From IMG/VR virus record IMGVR_UViG_3300021378_002673, positions 1 through 37,888 of that record: a stretch of 37,888 nucleotides of DNA; one strand, 5' to 3'. The DNA is from a virus. Positions 1-9,172 of the stretch are shown in pieces. The first letter of the stretch is position 1; each line of letters starts with the position of its first letter. A program made the position numbers and the translations under genes. The notes beneath the pieces are model-generated. The model was given only the letters and a program-made list of their open reading frames with translations. It did no database searches and was not told the origin of the DNA.

Positions 1-3000
1 TGTTTACTTAATCAAGAACATGTAAAAAACTATCATCCTAATTATATTTTTAGGTTTTCTGACTTTTATGATAAAAATGTTGTAGGTAGTACTAGAGAAA
101 CATTTAGTGGTTCAGAAATGCAACGTACACATCTAAATTTATCAGACTATAATAATGAAGAAAGAATGACCCCAACAGCATTTGTTGATCCTTCAGGCGC
201 AGGTACTGAATCTTTAGGTGATGTTCATATGGTTAATGCTACAAAAAATAATAATATAGGAGGATTTTTTAGTCATTTAGATAAATTCGCCAAAGAAAAA
301 ATCGGCGGAATAACGGCTAAGCTTGCAGTGTCTGTAGTGAATGATTTTGATTATAGAATAGATATTATGTATAATCTATTGTCTAATAATATTTTTGCAA
401 ATCTAGAAACTTTACATAACAGAACCACATCCAATAATATAAATAATAGCGTGTGTGATTGGGAATTAATTTTACATACAGGTGACGTTCCAGGATATCA
501 TAGAAAAGATACTTTAGGCCAGATATCTTATGATAAAGAAACATCTATACAAAATTCTGAAGGTCCTTTTAATTATATTTTTGATGCGGGGCCCAAGAAA
601 GCCATGATTCCTCACGTAAACATAAATGCTCCCTATCAATATATACAAGGAGTAACAGACTGCAGATATATTGAAGAGATAGCCAAAACTATTAAACCGA
701 ATGTTACCTTCATGCCTACATTTCCTAGTTTGATGTCTACTAATCTGATCAGGAATGCTTCTTGGGGAGGGTTGGGAATTTTTGGTATGGCAGCAGTAGG
801 ATATGCTAATTTGATTAACTACTTTCAATTTTCCACACTGCTATCTCGGTTTTCAGCAATAAACAGGGCGTACTTTACTCCTGTATATACGTATGAAGGT
901 TTTGGTAAATCAGACAGGGTTATTGTATGCTTAAGTAATAATAAATCGTCTTGGTATGCTACAGAAGTTCCTTTGTTTAAATACCAAAATACCACCGAAG
1001 CCAAGCCTCAAGAGCTGGTATATGTTTTGGCTCACAAACACAATGAATTTATGGGTGTTGGTCGATTTAGTTACTCTTTGTTAAAAGATTATAGACAACT
1101 AGATTTAATCAACTGTAAATATGTATTAGAAACAGATATGTCAGACAATGATGGACATTTAATTGGAGAGAAATTAGATTATGATTATGAGTACATAAGT
1201 GCTCTTGATGGAAGTGACCATACTAAGCAAATAAGTCTTTCTGCTGGAGATATAGTTAAATTAAACAACCAGCTTATTTCAGAAAATGATGGTTACTGGT
1301 TAGTACAGGAGGGCAACTGGGTGAGTTTTCCTTCGATGAATCGTATATTTATGCAAAATCATAAGCTTGATGTATCTTCAAGCACTAATTGGTATGATAA
1401 CAACTTTATTATTATAGATGGTTCTAGAGCATATTATCATTTTGATGTAGGAAAAACAGTTTTGCTTGCTGGAGATATTGCCAATACAATTACATCCTCA
1501 AATTTAATTAGTACAAATTCTGGATATAAGACAATACTGGGATTCTCTAATCCTGTTACAGACGAAGGAGAAATGGGATATTCTGTAGATTCTAGTGATA
1601 GAATTTTAGTTTTTAATCCTAAGTATAAAACATCTAAACAAGATCTTAGTTCTGATATAGAAGAGGACCCCTTAGATCATAGCTGGGTAGCAGATTTTAA
1701 CTTTATTTATAAATGGCCTATGGAAGAACATAAGAAAGGATTAAATACAGACAGACATGACGTCGCTAATACTGCCACGCCAGAAGGAGGTATAGGATAC
1801 GGAACAGATGTCATTAGACACGGGATTTTGGAATCAGAACAAAAAATTAACAAATCTTTTAATATACATGATCAAGCTAATAATAAAAATAATGACGACT
1901 ATAAATATTTTGACTTTTCTTTAACATATGAGGGAAAGACTACTGATTTAACTTTTTCCTCTTCTGATTCAGAAGAAGATAAAATGAGAGCATATAGATA
2001 TAGCATTAAGGACATAGGAGTATATAGTGGTCACGGATTATCTCAAGAATTACATTTGTTAGATTCTGCAAGCGATGTCGATACATTGACCTCAAAAGTA
2101 TTAGATAACACATATAAACCCAGTTATTTTGCTATACAAGAATTGTATGAAGAAGATTTGATTGAAATTACAACAAATAAAATTATTGGACTTAATTTAT
2201 CAGATAGTGGGACAATACATATCAATAAAGACCTAAACTATAACAATAAGGTTGTGGCATTTCCTGAAACAGCATATAACAGCATGAAAGAACATTATGA
2301 TAACATTGTAGGTGATACAGAAGAGGTTGTCACAACTTTTGAACAAGCTAAATTATCAAATAATTTAACAGCTTTAAGAAATTATTTTGATACTTTGATA
2401 GATGACGACATAGAATGTCAAACATCTGGCTATTATACTCCAGACAATTGTCCTCAAATGTATCTTAAACAAAGAATACACGATAAAGAAAATGAAGCAA
2501 ATGATATATTTCACGCTATGAAAATAGCGTATACGGGAGGACTGATAACCCCTCACATTACTGGTGTGTTCGACGTTAATGAAACTAATGATAGTTCTAT
2601 ATCTTATGGCGAAACTGACTACTATTGGATGCATATAGATCCTGAAAACGGTTGTCGTATAGCTGATGAAGTTAGCGTTAAAATACCAACAGCTACTGAG
2701 CTCTTTGCGCTTAACGAAGATAAAGCACCTCCTTTTAACCAAATGCTTTCCACATATAGTCAAATCACTCCTGCTCAATCAAATCTCGGTGTTGGTCAAG
2801 ATTTTGTTGCTCCTGCAGCAGAGGGTGGTTTTATACATGCTGCTGACGAGCTTGGAGGAAATTTTAGGATAGACTACACAGACATCAAACAACAACAAAT
2901 CAAAGACGCTTGGTTGCAAATTGATCCTAATTTAGATTTTAGCGATATGAATGAAATTTCTCTTGGAACTAAAGAATTTAATGGCTTTGATCAAAATAAA

Positions 3001-3465
3001 ATGGTGATGAATTATGGAAACAGTCGAGATGGAGTGTTGTTTTGTTTTCATGACTTCTATGATAGACCTGCGAGCATGGGAACTCAAGGCCAATACTTTC
3101 AACTTAAAGATGTTATAGATTTTAGTAAGCCTGTGTATATGAAATTTAGAGTAATGCCTCCTAGAAAGATAAGATATCATGATCAAAATTATGCATCATA
3201 TCAAGCAAATGAAGAAGGAGAACTACAACTAAATAGATCATCGAATATATTTACCGCTGAGGGCTCTCGTATTTATAATGATTTTTATTGTTGGAGATGT
3301 GTCGATCAGGACAGCCAGTATACGGAAACTCCTACTTTCCTGAAAATGCTGAATGAAATGATTTTTAGAGGATTTTTTGGCAGCACTGACGGAGTTGAAC
3401 AAACTAATCAAACAGTATTATCATGTCAAGAAGCTTGGAGCTGGATACCTTATGACTATAAATAG
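1..3465 (+). CDS. Very large structural-type phage protein, 5' end cut by window edge
   Basis: The reading frame is open from base 1, so the ATG at 118 is probably internal and the protein begins outside the window; about 1154 codons are visible, ending TAG at 3463-3465. I do not recognise the family. The protein is rich in Asn, Asp, Ser and Tyr, with beta-type stretches and few basic clusters, typical of virion tail, baseplate or fibre components. One Gly/Ala-rich hydrophobic stretch (WGGLGIFGMAAVGYANL, about residue 216 counting from the 118 ATG) could be a membrane or assembly segment. It is the only convincing plus-strand gene, convergent with the minus-strand array and separated from it by 18 bases. 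Calling it a structural protein is inference from size and composition. Confidence 0.75.
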   Translation, partial: CLLNQEHVKNYHPNYIFRFSDFYDKNVVGSTRETFSGSEMQRTHLNLSDYNNEERMTPTAFVDPSGAGTESLGDVHMVNATKNNNIGGFFSHLDKFAKEKIGGITAKLAVSVVNDFDYRIDIMYNLLSNNIFANLETLHNRTTSNNINNSVCDWELILHTGDVPGYHRKDTLGQISYDKETSIQNSEGPFNYIFDAGPKKAMIPHVNINAPYQYIQGVTDCRYIEEIAKTIKPNVTFMPTFPSLMSTNLIRNASWGGLGIFGMAAVGYANLINYFQFSTLLSRFSAINRAYFTPVYTYEGFGKSDRVIVCLSNNKSSWYATEVPLFKYQNTTEAKPQELVYVLAHKHNEFMGVGRFSYSLLKDYRQLDLINCKYVLETDMSDNDGHLIGEKLDYDYEYISALDGSDHTKQISLSAGDIVKLNNQLISENDGYWLVQEGNWVSFPSMNRIFMQNHKLDVSSSTNWYDNNFIIIDGSRAYYHFDVGKTVLLAGDIANTITSSNLISTNSGYKTILGFSNPVTDEGEMGYSVDSSDRILVFNPKYKTSKQDLSSDIEEDPLDHSWVADFNFIYKWPMEEHKKGLNTDRHDVANTATPEGGIGYGTDVIRHGILESEQKINKSFNIHDQANNKNNDDYKYFDFSLTYEGKTTDLTFSSSDSEEDKMRAYRYSIKDIGVYSGHGLSQELHLLDSASDVDTLTSKVLDNTYKPSYFAIQELYEEDLIEITTNKIIGLNLSDSGTIHINKDLNYNNKVVAFPETAYNSMKEHYDNIVGDTEEVVTTFEQAKLSNNLTALRNYFDTLIDDDIECQTSGYYTPDNCPQMYLKQRIHDKENEANDIFHAMKIAYTGGLITPHITGVFDVNETNDSSISYGETDYYWMHIDPENGCRIADEVSVKIPTATELFALNEDKAPPFNQMLSTYSQITPAQSNLGVGQDFVAPAAEGGFIHAADELGGNFRIDYTDIKQQQIKDAWLQIDPNLDFSDMNEISLGTKEFNGFDQNKMVMNYGNSRDGVLFCFHDFYDRPASMGTQGQYFQLKDVIDFSKPVYMKFRVMPPRKIRYHDQNYASYQANEEGELQLNRSSNIFTAEGSRIYNDFYCWRCVDQDSQYTETPTFLKMLNEMIFRGFFGSTDGVEQTNQTVLSCQEAWSWIPYDYK

Positions 3466-3466
3466 T

Positions 3467-3484
3467 GGTATTATTCTGAATACC
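3467..3484. terminator. Possible weak bidirectional hairpin between convergent genes
   Basis: GGTATT (3467-3472) and AATACC (3479-3484) form a perfect 6-bp stem with a 6-base loop exactly in the 18-base gap between the convergent genes. There is no good T tract on either side, so terminator function is only suggested by position. Confidence 0.3.
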
Positions 3485-3804
3485 TAGCTCTTAGGATCAT
3501 ATTTGTACCAACCATTATTTTTCATCCAATTTCCATCAGAGTCTTTTCTTTTCGGAAACAGAGTTCCACCCTTCTTATGCTGTCCATAAGAAAGAATTGC
3601 TCCACAATCCATGCAGCGTAATTCATAGTATTCATTATCGTCTACAACTCTTACTACAAACTTAATATTTTCAGATCCACATATACCACATTTAGTTTCT
3701 CCAAAAATTTCTTGAATACTGGCAATTTCTTTGAAAAGCTCTTTCTGGCCAGCACCGTCTAATTCAAACTCAAGTTTATCTCCGACCTTATATTTAGCTT
3801 TCAT
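3484..3804 (-). CDS. Small zinc-ribbon protein, unknown function
   Basis: A 106-residue protein with two Cys pairs, CGICGSEN near residue 38 and RCMDCGA near residue 68, the spacing of a treble-clef or zinc-ribbon fold. The N-terminal part (KYKVGDKLEFELDG) looks like a small beta domain and the C-terminus is basic and aromatic. The ATG at 3804 has a GAGGT Shine-Dalgarno 8 bases upstream, overlapping the end of the preceding gene. It is the last gene of the minus-strand array. Metal and nucleic-acid binding are likely for the fold, but no specific role can be assigned. Confidence 0.7.
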   Translation of the reverse strand: MKAKYKVGDKLEFELDGAGQKELFKEIASIQEIFGETKCGICGSENIKFVVRVVDDNEYYELRCMDCGAILSYGQHKKGGTLFPKRKDSDGNWMKNNGWYKYDPKS

Positions 3805-3816
3805 AGTATTTTACCT

Positions 3817-4545
3817 CTATTTCCATGAAGAATCATACCCTATAATGTTATCTGGTATATCTGATTTATTTTGTTGATATTTCGATAAGTCTCTAATTAA
3901 AACAACAGCATCTGTATGGGATACATTGTATATAGATTCTGTAATATTTTTAATTGTCAACATATTATTTATATTTATATTAAGCCTTTTAGACAGAACG
4001 TCAATGAAATTAATTTGATTATTTGTAATTTTAGAAACATTGATACCATCTGGATCGTCTTCGATTTCATTTGCCACCTCTTCAGCTGCTATAACTTTTC
4101 TTAATTTAAGACCTCTTCTCAAAGCCCTACCTTCCGCCCTGGTTTCTGCTACAGCCACAGGATGATTTCTATATATCTTATCGCAGTTGCCCCAATATAC
4201 GTCCGCAGCGCCGTTTACAGCCCTTGCTCTAAGTTCTGCTGGCAATGACTCATTATTTAAAATATAGTTCAGAGAATGTACCACAGTGGCTCTCTTTTCG
4301 TTATCTGGACTAGGAGATTGTACTACTTCAGAGGTTGAATCGATAATTGTGCAATCTAGAGCTATTTCGAATATTCTCCTTAATCCATCTGTAGTAGGAT
4401 TACCAGAAATCTTTTCTTCTTCAGATAATAAGCCCAGCACATAATCATTCCACTCTAATGAATTAATATCAGGCTTTGCGATTTCCTGATCTTTTTGTTC
4501 TACTTGATCTTCTGCTTTCTGTGCTTTAGTTTGCTTTTTAGCCAT
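3817..4545 (-). CDS. Candidate single-strand annealing / recombination protein
   Basis: 242 residues. A Lys/Gln-rich N-terminus leads into a conserved core containing NPTTDGLRRIFEIA, a beta-rich stretch, NGAADVYWGN, and then VAETRAEGRALRRGLKLR. The 'AETRAEGRALRR' helix recalls the signature of Rad52- and Erf-type phage annealing proteins, and the C-terminal 70 residues could be a small helical domain. That family link is from memory of the motif, not a search. The ATG at 4545 has GAGG 6 bases upstream and starts just after the stop of the neighbouring endonuclease. If it is an annealing protein it would work with the SSB and RecA in this window. An alternative is another DNA-binding phage protein. 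Confidence 0.4.
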   Translation of the reverse strand: MAKKQTKAQKAEDQVEQKDQEIAKPDINSLEWNDYVLGLLSEEEKISGNPTTDGLRRIFEIALDCTIIDSTSEVVQSPSPDNEKRATVVHSLNYILNNESLPAELRARAVNGAADVYWGNCDKIYRNHPVAVAETRAEGRALRRGLKLRKVIAAEEVANEIEDDPDGINVSKITNNQINFIDVLSKRLNININNMLTIKNITESIYNVSHTDAVVLIRDLSKYQQNKSDIPDNIIGYDSSWK

Positions 4546-4546
4546 T

Positions 4547-5335
4547 TTATTCCTCTATGAAAATTTCTTTAGTATTACTTTTATTAGACTTAATATCCGA
4601 TATTTGTTGCAATAATTTATTGAGTAAAATATTTGCATAGGACTTAGAAAAATCTTTGTGCTGTTTAACTCTTATCAAGTGCCAGCCTCTTCCTAATATT
4701 AGTCCCGTTTTCTTTCTGTCGTAGCTCTGATTTTTTTTAAGGTTTTCGGCACCCCATATTTCTTCAAAATGTGAAGGGCCGTCAACCTCTATCGCTATAT
4801 TCATAGTAGGAAGAAAAAGGTCAATTTCAAGTTTTGTATTTCCTAAAACTTGTTGTTTGTGCAATTCAACCCTATAGCCTTTGTCTATTAGTTGTGTTAA
4901 AAAGAATTTTTCCAATTTAGAGCCTGTTTTACTAGCTAGTCTAACTGCCCTATTAGCTTGAGTTAACATATTGTCTTTTTTGTTTTTGTCTATTTTTTGC
5001 CAGTTCTCAACACTTTTTTGTTTTCTTTTTTCTAAAGTTTCTTCATCAGTATTCTTCCAAGCATTATAAACACCCATACCAATATTGTTTTTCTCTGCAT
5101 CTGTTCTTTTTTTGCCTTTAGTGGGATGTCTGGTTTTACCTGTTGCTAATGCAGATTTTTGAGCTTCGCTTTTATTTTTGATTTTTATATCGTACTTTAT
5201 AGCATCTCTTCTTATCTTATTAGCATAAGTTCCATATTCAGTGGCTATATCTGCAAAACTTTTGTTTTCTTTTTCATACAGCTTTTTAATGATTTGCTGT
5301 TTTTCTTTATCTGATAAGTTTTTGTAAATTTTCAT
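4547..5335 (-). CDS. Free-standing Vsr-like (EDxHD) homing-type endonuclease
   Basis: 262 residues from the ATG at 5335; a longer in-frame start at 5416 would reach deep into the upstream gene and lacks support. Residues 1-55 hold an HTH-like segment (SFADIATEYGTYANKIRRDA). Residues 65-100 (KGKKRTDAEKNNIGMGVYNAW) look like a NUMOD3-type DNA-binding motif. The nuclease domain follows: E142, E170-x-D172, IEVDGPSHF with E183, D185 and H189, D206, and RGWHLIRV. This arrangement matches the Vsr-like EDxHD homing endonucleases found free-standing in phage genomes. It overlaps the upstream glycosyltransferase-like gene by 29 bases. Its target site is not visible. Confidence 0.75.
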   Translation of the reverse strand: MKIYKNLSDKEKQQIIKKLYEKENKSFADIATEYGTYANKIRRDAIKYDIKIKNKSEAQKSALATGKTRHPTKGKKRTDAEKNNIGMGVYNAWKNTDEETLEKRKQKSVENWQKIDKNKKDNMLTQANRAVRLASKTGSKLEKFFLTQLIDKGYRVELHKQQVLGNTKLEIDLFLPTMNIAIEVDGPSHFEEIWGAENLKKNQSYDRKKTGLILGRGWHLIRVKQHKDFSKSYANILLNKLLQQISDIKSNKSNTKEIFIEE

Positions 5336-5768
5336 GATTAAACTCTTTAAATACGTGTTGCGGTTTATTGTAGCATATTTCGTATATATCTTGTACAGTT
5401 TGGTCAGCCACGACAAATGTTATGTCTTTGTCGTCAAAAATGTCTTGAAAAGTTTGATAATTTTCAGAAGGATTAGTTGACCAAGGTATTGAGCTACCAA
5501 TCCAGAAATATTTATTTTTTTGTGTTTTAAAGTTTTTTATAATTAATGCTGACAAGATATCAAATACCACAATAGACCCATTAAAATATTTAGCTTCATT
5601 AACATGAAGCACAGGAACGTTCCAAGGGAAAACGACATCTGTATTACTAGAGAATACAACTATCTGCTTATCTGTATTATTAGAAATATAAGTAGATATA
5701 TGTTTTATGATTGCAGTATGTTTTTCTCCTTGTAATTTAGGAAGAAAAAAACCAATATTATTCATCAT
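5307..5768 (-). CDS. Glycosyltransferase-like protein, short
   Basis: 153 residues. It alternates hydrophobic strands with helices, as in a GT-B Rossmann half: IGFFLPKLQGEKHTAIIKHI at the start, QIVVFSSN, SIVVFDILSALII, KYFWIGSSIPW, and TFVVADQTVQDIY near the end. It resembles the N-terminal half of a glycosyltransferase with no clear donor-binding half, so it is either a truncated member or works with neighbours. Two tandem ATGs (5768 and 5765) overlap the TGA of the upstream gene, giving ATGATGA coupling. The function is an inference from fold and neighbourhood. Confidence 0.45.
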   Translation of the reverse strand: MMNNIGFFLPKLQGEKHTAIIKHISTYISNNTDKQIVVFSSNTDVVFPWNVPVLHVNEAKYFNGSIVVFDILSALIIKNFKTQKNKYFWIGSSIPWSTNPSENYQTFQDIFDDKDITFVVADQTVQDIYEICYNKPQHVFKEFNHENLQKLIR

Positions 5769-6466
5769 AAAAACTCCTTAATTACTTCACTTATGGGCGT
5801 GATTTTGCTTGTGTCTAGTGATACATTTGTGACTTTGGTATCACAGTCTATATTCACTACGGAACATCCGCATAGTTGAGCTTCGTAAATATATTCATTA
5901 GACGTATTTATAAAATATTTATATGTATTCAAGATTTTACATTTTTCTGATTCAGAAGTTAACATTCCTAAATTTTGAGGATGAGCTATGTATAGGGAAC
6001 CAAACATATTAATAGGTAAACTACTACTAGGGTACAATAAACAAGAAATTTTGTCTGGTAAAGACTTAGCATTATTCAATAACACGCAATATTTTTCTTT
6101 TCTGTTTTGGTCCTGATTGTTGACGAAAGTTTGTGTGTCTACTATATTGCTTGGTAATTGTTTGTGATTGCCTTTTAATTTACTTCCGTGCTTGGTAACG
6201 TGTTTAACATGTTTAAAAATCTCGCTATAATCTTCTGATGTCTCTACATAGTACAGTATAATATTTTTTACTTCTTGAAATTCTATAATAAAACTATTAA
6301 CTTCTGTAGATATTTTATCAGAAACAACGAATACTATATTATCAAAATTATTTTTAAAATGTAAAGCATAAAGAATTCCATCTATATTAGACAGTACGCT
6401 GTTTTCTAAAACTCCATGTAAAGACTGAATAAATTTATCTGTGTCGTACTGTATGAGGGTTGTCAT
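5765..6466 (-). CDS. Putative GT-B glycosyltransferase-like protein
   Basis: 233 residues. The first half has the strand pattern of a glycosyltransferase N-domain (DNIVFVVSDK, KNIILYYVE). The second half has SLYIAHPQNLGMLTSES, then NEYIYEAQLCGCSVVNIDC, which resembles the 'E-A-x-x-x-G-C-x-V' donor-site helix of GT-B enzymes. The canonical E-x7-E motif is not complete. The ATG at 6466 sits in an ATGA overlap with the upstream gene. It is one of seven coupled genes in this cluster. Substrate unknown. Confidence 0.45.
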   Translation of the reverse strand: MTTLIQYDTDKFIQSLHGVLENSVLSNIDGILYALHFKNNFDNIVFVVSDKISTEVNSFIIEFQEVKNIILYYVETSEDYSEIFKHVKHVTKHGSKLKGNHKQLPSNIVDTQTFVNNQDQNRKEKYCVLLNNAKSLPDKISCLLYPSSSLPINMFGSLYIAHPQNLGMLTSESEKCKILNTYKYFINTSNEYIYEAQLCGCSVVNIDCDTKVTNVSLDTSKITPISEVIKEFL

Positions 6467-7158
6467 CTAATAAATACCTTTGCTTTGTTTATATTTTTAT
6501 TACTTCTAACCTTAATAATATCTTTGTATTTTATTTGCTGGGTATCAATAATAATAAAATTATCAATAAGTTTATTTAAAAGCTCAAAGATAAATATCTG
6601 TTTTATTTTATTGTTCATAGCATCTGTTTTTTGTATTTGTTGTACGGTGTTTTTCTCTAGAAATACTATTTCTGACCACTGTTTTTCATTTGGCAGGTCG
6701 TAGAAAAAATATTGAGCCAAAGCTTCTTTGGTTCTACAACTTATATTAAAGTCGTCTCTTTTTTTGTCTATGATCCAAGTGGTATTATTCTGTAGTTTTT
6801 TGCAAGATATGTTTTTAAATAATATCTCTCCTATTATAACTAATAAATTATTTTGAATGTTTAATTTTTTGACTATATCGCATAGTATCTGTCCTTGATT
6901 TACGTCCGTATAGTCATCTATGTAAATTAATTCTACTTTATTGGTGTTCTTTGTTTCTTTTAAAACTTTGTGAATATCCTTGTAACCCTTGCCTGCTAGA
7001 ATAATAATTTCTATTCTTCTATTCATTTTCTTTAATAAAGAAATTTGTTCTTGTATTACAGTAGTATGATTATTGATATTACATATTGATTTGCACTGTT
7101 TTGTTTTAGATCCTTTGATCAAATCTGTATATAAAAGAATTGCTGTAAGTTTATTCAT
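6463..7158 (-). CDS. Degenerate nucleotidyltransferase-like (GT-A fold) protein
   Basis: 231 residues following the layout of sugar-phosphate nucleotidyltransferases: an initial strand LTAILLYTDL, a helix with IQEQISLLKKMNRRIEIIIL, an acceptor region with VNQGQILCDIVKKL, and LLVIIGEILF where active enzymes have a 'GD' metal site. The signature Gly-rich loop with its Arg-Lys is replaced by LLYTDLIKGSKTKQ, and the metal-binding Asp is Glu in IGE. The protein may therefore be inactive or have changed chemistry. It overlaps its upstream gene by 8 bases and its downstream gene by 4. The family call rests on pattern only. Confidence 0.4.
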   Translation of the reverse strand: MNKLTAILLYTDLIKGSKTKQCKSICNINNHTTVIQEQISLLKKMNRRIEIIILAGKGYKDIHKVLKETKNTNKVELIYIDDYTDVNQGQILCDIVKKLNIQNNLLVIIGEILFKNISCKKLQNNTTWIIDKKRDDFNISCRTKEALAQYFFYDLPNEKQWSEIVFLEKNTVQQIQKTDAMNNKIKQIFIFELLNKLIDNFIIIDTQQIKYKDIIKVRSNKNINKAKVFIR

Positions 7159-7942
7159 TAACGTTGATTATTAATTCTGGTTTATTCTCTCTGGATATCC
7201 ATTCAGAAATTAGTTTTGGATTGCTGTAGTCGTCGTTTTCTGACATATTGTGTCTTTTAAGTGTATCTAGGTTAACGATATTACAAGATAAGCAATCAAA
7301 AGATTCAGAAATATTTAAGCTATTATTATGTAAAAACACATACGGCCATTGCAATATTAAAGAAGTTTCTACTGTTGCGTCGATTATTGACTGAGTGTTT
7401 GATTTCTCGTTATCTGCTTTTACATAGATTACCATATTAGATTTGGGGTCTATATGCTGTAAAGAGAATAAAAATTTGTGTGTATTATTCAGACAAATTC
7501 TTAATGAACAGCATTTCCATTTAATTTTTATATTGCTGTTTTCTAAATATTTTACCATATCTAATTTGTGTTCTTGCTCGCTACACAGTAATATTGTCAT
7601 GTCTGAAACTGTAAAATTAGGAGACTCTATTAATTGTCGGTTAAGATACCGAATGGTGTCCTTTATATCTGTTTCAGATTTTTTAAAACCATCAATAACT
7701 ATACTAGTTTTAATTCTGGGTAATTTAGATATTCTAAATTTCTCTAAATCTTCTGCTGTTACACTTGTGTCTTCATCTTCTAATTTAAATGTATTAGGAA
7801 AAGCATATAGACATTTATAGTCGTATATTTCTGGATAGCCTTCTTGATCGTAATCTATTTTTTTGTTGATAGTTGTCAGTATATTATGATCGCATTTTTT
7901 GTCTTTTGAGTAGTATATACATGATTTACACTTGGTTCTCAT
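7151..7942 (-). CDS. Cys-motif plus GT2-like glycosyltransferase protein
   Basis: 263 residues. Residues 1-46 carry CKSCIYYSKDKKCDHN and a further Cys in YKCLYAFP, a likely small metal-binding module (C5, C8, C17, H19, C44). From about residue 77 the sequence KTSIVIDGFKKSETDI, DTIRYLNRQL, MTILLCSEQEH and NMVIYVKADNEKS follows the strand-helix order of family-2 glycosyltransferases, with KADNE at the usual acidic site. The ATG at 7942 overlaps the TGA of the upstream gene. Catalytic activity is uncertain because the acidic motif is not canonical. Confidence 0.45.
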   Translation of the reverse strand: MRTKCKSCIYYSKDKKCDHNILTTINKKIDYDQEGYPEIYDYKCLYAFPNTFKLEDEDTSVTAEDLEKFRISKLPRIKTSIVIDGFKKSETDIKDTIRYLNRQLIESPNFTVSDMTILLCSEQEHKLDMVKYLENSNIKIKWKCCSLRICLNNTHKFLFSLQHIDPKSNMVIYVKADNEKSNTQSIIDATVETSLILQWPYVFLHNNSLNISESFDCLSCNIVNLDTLKRHNMSENDDYSNPKLISEWISRENKPELIINVNE

Positions 7943-8361
7943 TGCGTTTTTCCTAAATGAAAAATGATTTTGCCATTATTTTTATTTACATTAATAACAC
8001 TGAAATTAGATTGTAGTTGATTTAAGATATCTGTTTCGCTAATAGGATATCGGGATTGGCTTATATTACTTATAAAAGTGGTGTCATCTATAACGCTATC
8101 AAGATATAATCTACATAAATTTTTCTTATCATTAATAACTATAAGAATTTCTCCACTAGGTCTGGTTTTGTTAATTAGAGTTTTAAATATATTTTCTCTT
8201 GTTTGTAAATCCACTTCTTCCAAGCAGGTTACGCAAATAACATTACAGTAATTGTTCGTTAGTTGATCCAAGTTGGATACAGAGACCGGATCAAAGTTAG
8301 CTTGTTCTTTAAAAGGATTAACATCATTTGGGCCGTTTAATATAAATACGTTTTTGCTCAT
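7939..8361 (-). CDS. Methyltransferase-like half domain lacking the SAM loop
   Basis: 140 residues. The middle (NVICVTCLEEVDLQTRENIF, then LINKTRPSGEILIVIND) resembles the C-terminal half of class I SAM methyltransferases, where a strand, an 'LEH' segment and 'L-x-P-G-G-x-L-x-I' occur. No Gly-rich SAM-binding motif I is present; the N-terminus is only MSKNVFILNGPNDVNP. It may be a remnant or a subunit of a complex. The ATG at 8361 follows the upstream stop by 13 bases, and the gene ends in an ATGA overlap with the next one. Confidence in the fold is modest. Confidence 0.4.
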   Translation of the reverse strand: MSKNVFILNGPNDVNPFKEQANFDPVSVSNLDQLTNNYCNVICVTCLEEVDLQTRENIFKTLINKTRPSGEILIVINDKKNLCRLYLDSVIDDTTFISNISQSRYPISETDILNQLQSNFSVINVNKNNGKIIFHLGKTQ

Positions 8362-8374
8362 AAAGCCTATCCTA

Positions 8375-9172
8375 TCAAGTTAAATTGTTTATATATGTTT
8401 TAAAACTACTGAGAAAATCATATTCTACAAATTCTATATTATTTGTATTTTTATTTTTGATGTAATCTGCAATATTTGCGGTATTATTACATAATTCTAC
8501 TCCATCCACATTTAGATTGCTAATAGTTTTTATATTAAGGTCTAAAGCTATATGAGCAAGTAAGGTATCGTTTATTGTTATCAGACATCCATACTCTGAT
8601 ACTTGTTGGTATAGATTTTCTAGACGTTTAATGTTTTGGTATGTTTCTAAGAATGATATATTATAATTAGGGTTAATGGATGTGATTGTATTGTGGATAG
8701 ATTGTCCAAGAGCTTTATTGGGACAAAAAATCAAAATATCATATTTAGTTTTATTCCGTAGAGATTCTATACTCTCTTTAGGTATTTGAGGTCTGTCTAT
8801 TATTGTTACTCCAGAGGGAAAAAGATCAAGCATATTATTATACAAAGTAATTTTATTAAAATCTTTGTGCTGCTCATTAAATATATAGAAATCTTCTTTT
8901 TTTTGTAACTGCTGAGGAATATGATTTAATACTAAAATAGGCTCTATATTCTGTGATTGAGCTAATTCTATCGTATCTTTTTGGTTGATTGCATCAAAAA
9001 ATAGACAGTAGCTAGATCTGATTCCGTAACTTATAGCAGTTTCTAAAGGGAAAATATTATATGAGTTAGCTATTTCGTTTATAATAGTGTTGTTATTGAG
9101 TGTATCTGTAGCATATGTTATATTAATATTATTAGACAAAATACTAAAAATATTGCTAATATTATTCTTCAC
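8375..9172 (-). CDS. Putative GT-B glycosyltransferase-like protein
   Basis: 265 residues from a GTG start at 9172, chosen because GGAG lies 7 bases upstream and no ATG is nearby. It overlaps the upstream gene by 11 bases. A Rossmann-like N-half (YCLFFDAINQKD, IEPILVLNHIP) is followed by YDILIFCPNKALGQSI and a C-half with SEYGCLITINDTLLAHIALD, reminiscent of the donor-side helix of ADP-heptose-type GT-B transferases. Key catalytic motifs are not evident. Very rich in Asn and Ile. Substrate unknown. Confidence 0.4.
   Translation of the reverse strand: MKNNISNIFSILSNNINITYATDTLNNNTIINEIANSYNIFPLETAISYGIRSSYCLFFDAINQKDTIELAQSQNIEPILVLNHIPQQLQKKEDFYIFNEQHKDFNKITLYNNMLDLFPSGVTIIDRPQIPKESIESLRNKTKYDILIFCPNKALGQSIHNTITSINPNYNISFLETYQNIKRLENLYQQVSEYGCLITINDTLLAHIALDLNIKTISNLNVDGVELCNNTANIADYIKNKNTNNIEFVEYDFLSSFKTYINNLT

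Noticed and set aside
5336-5416. Longer start for the homing-type endonuclease
   Set aside because: It would add 27 residues lying inside the upstream gene, and the ATG at 5335 begins the conserved-looking domain with AAAGAG upstream.
5905-5923. Two TATAAATA matches resembling T4-type late promoters
   Set aside because: They lie inside a coding region, encode a Tyr-Lys-Tyr-Phe stretch from AT-rich codons, and do not precede a gene.
7443-7820. 125-codon plus-strand reading frame
   Set aside because: It is antisense to a coupled minus-strand gene, has Ser/Leu/Phe-rich shadow composition and no ribosome site.
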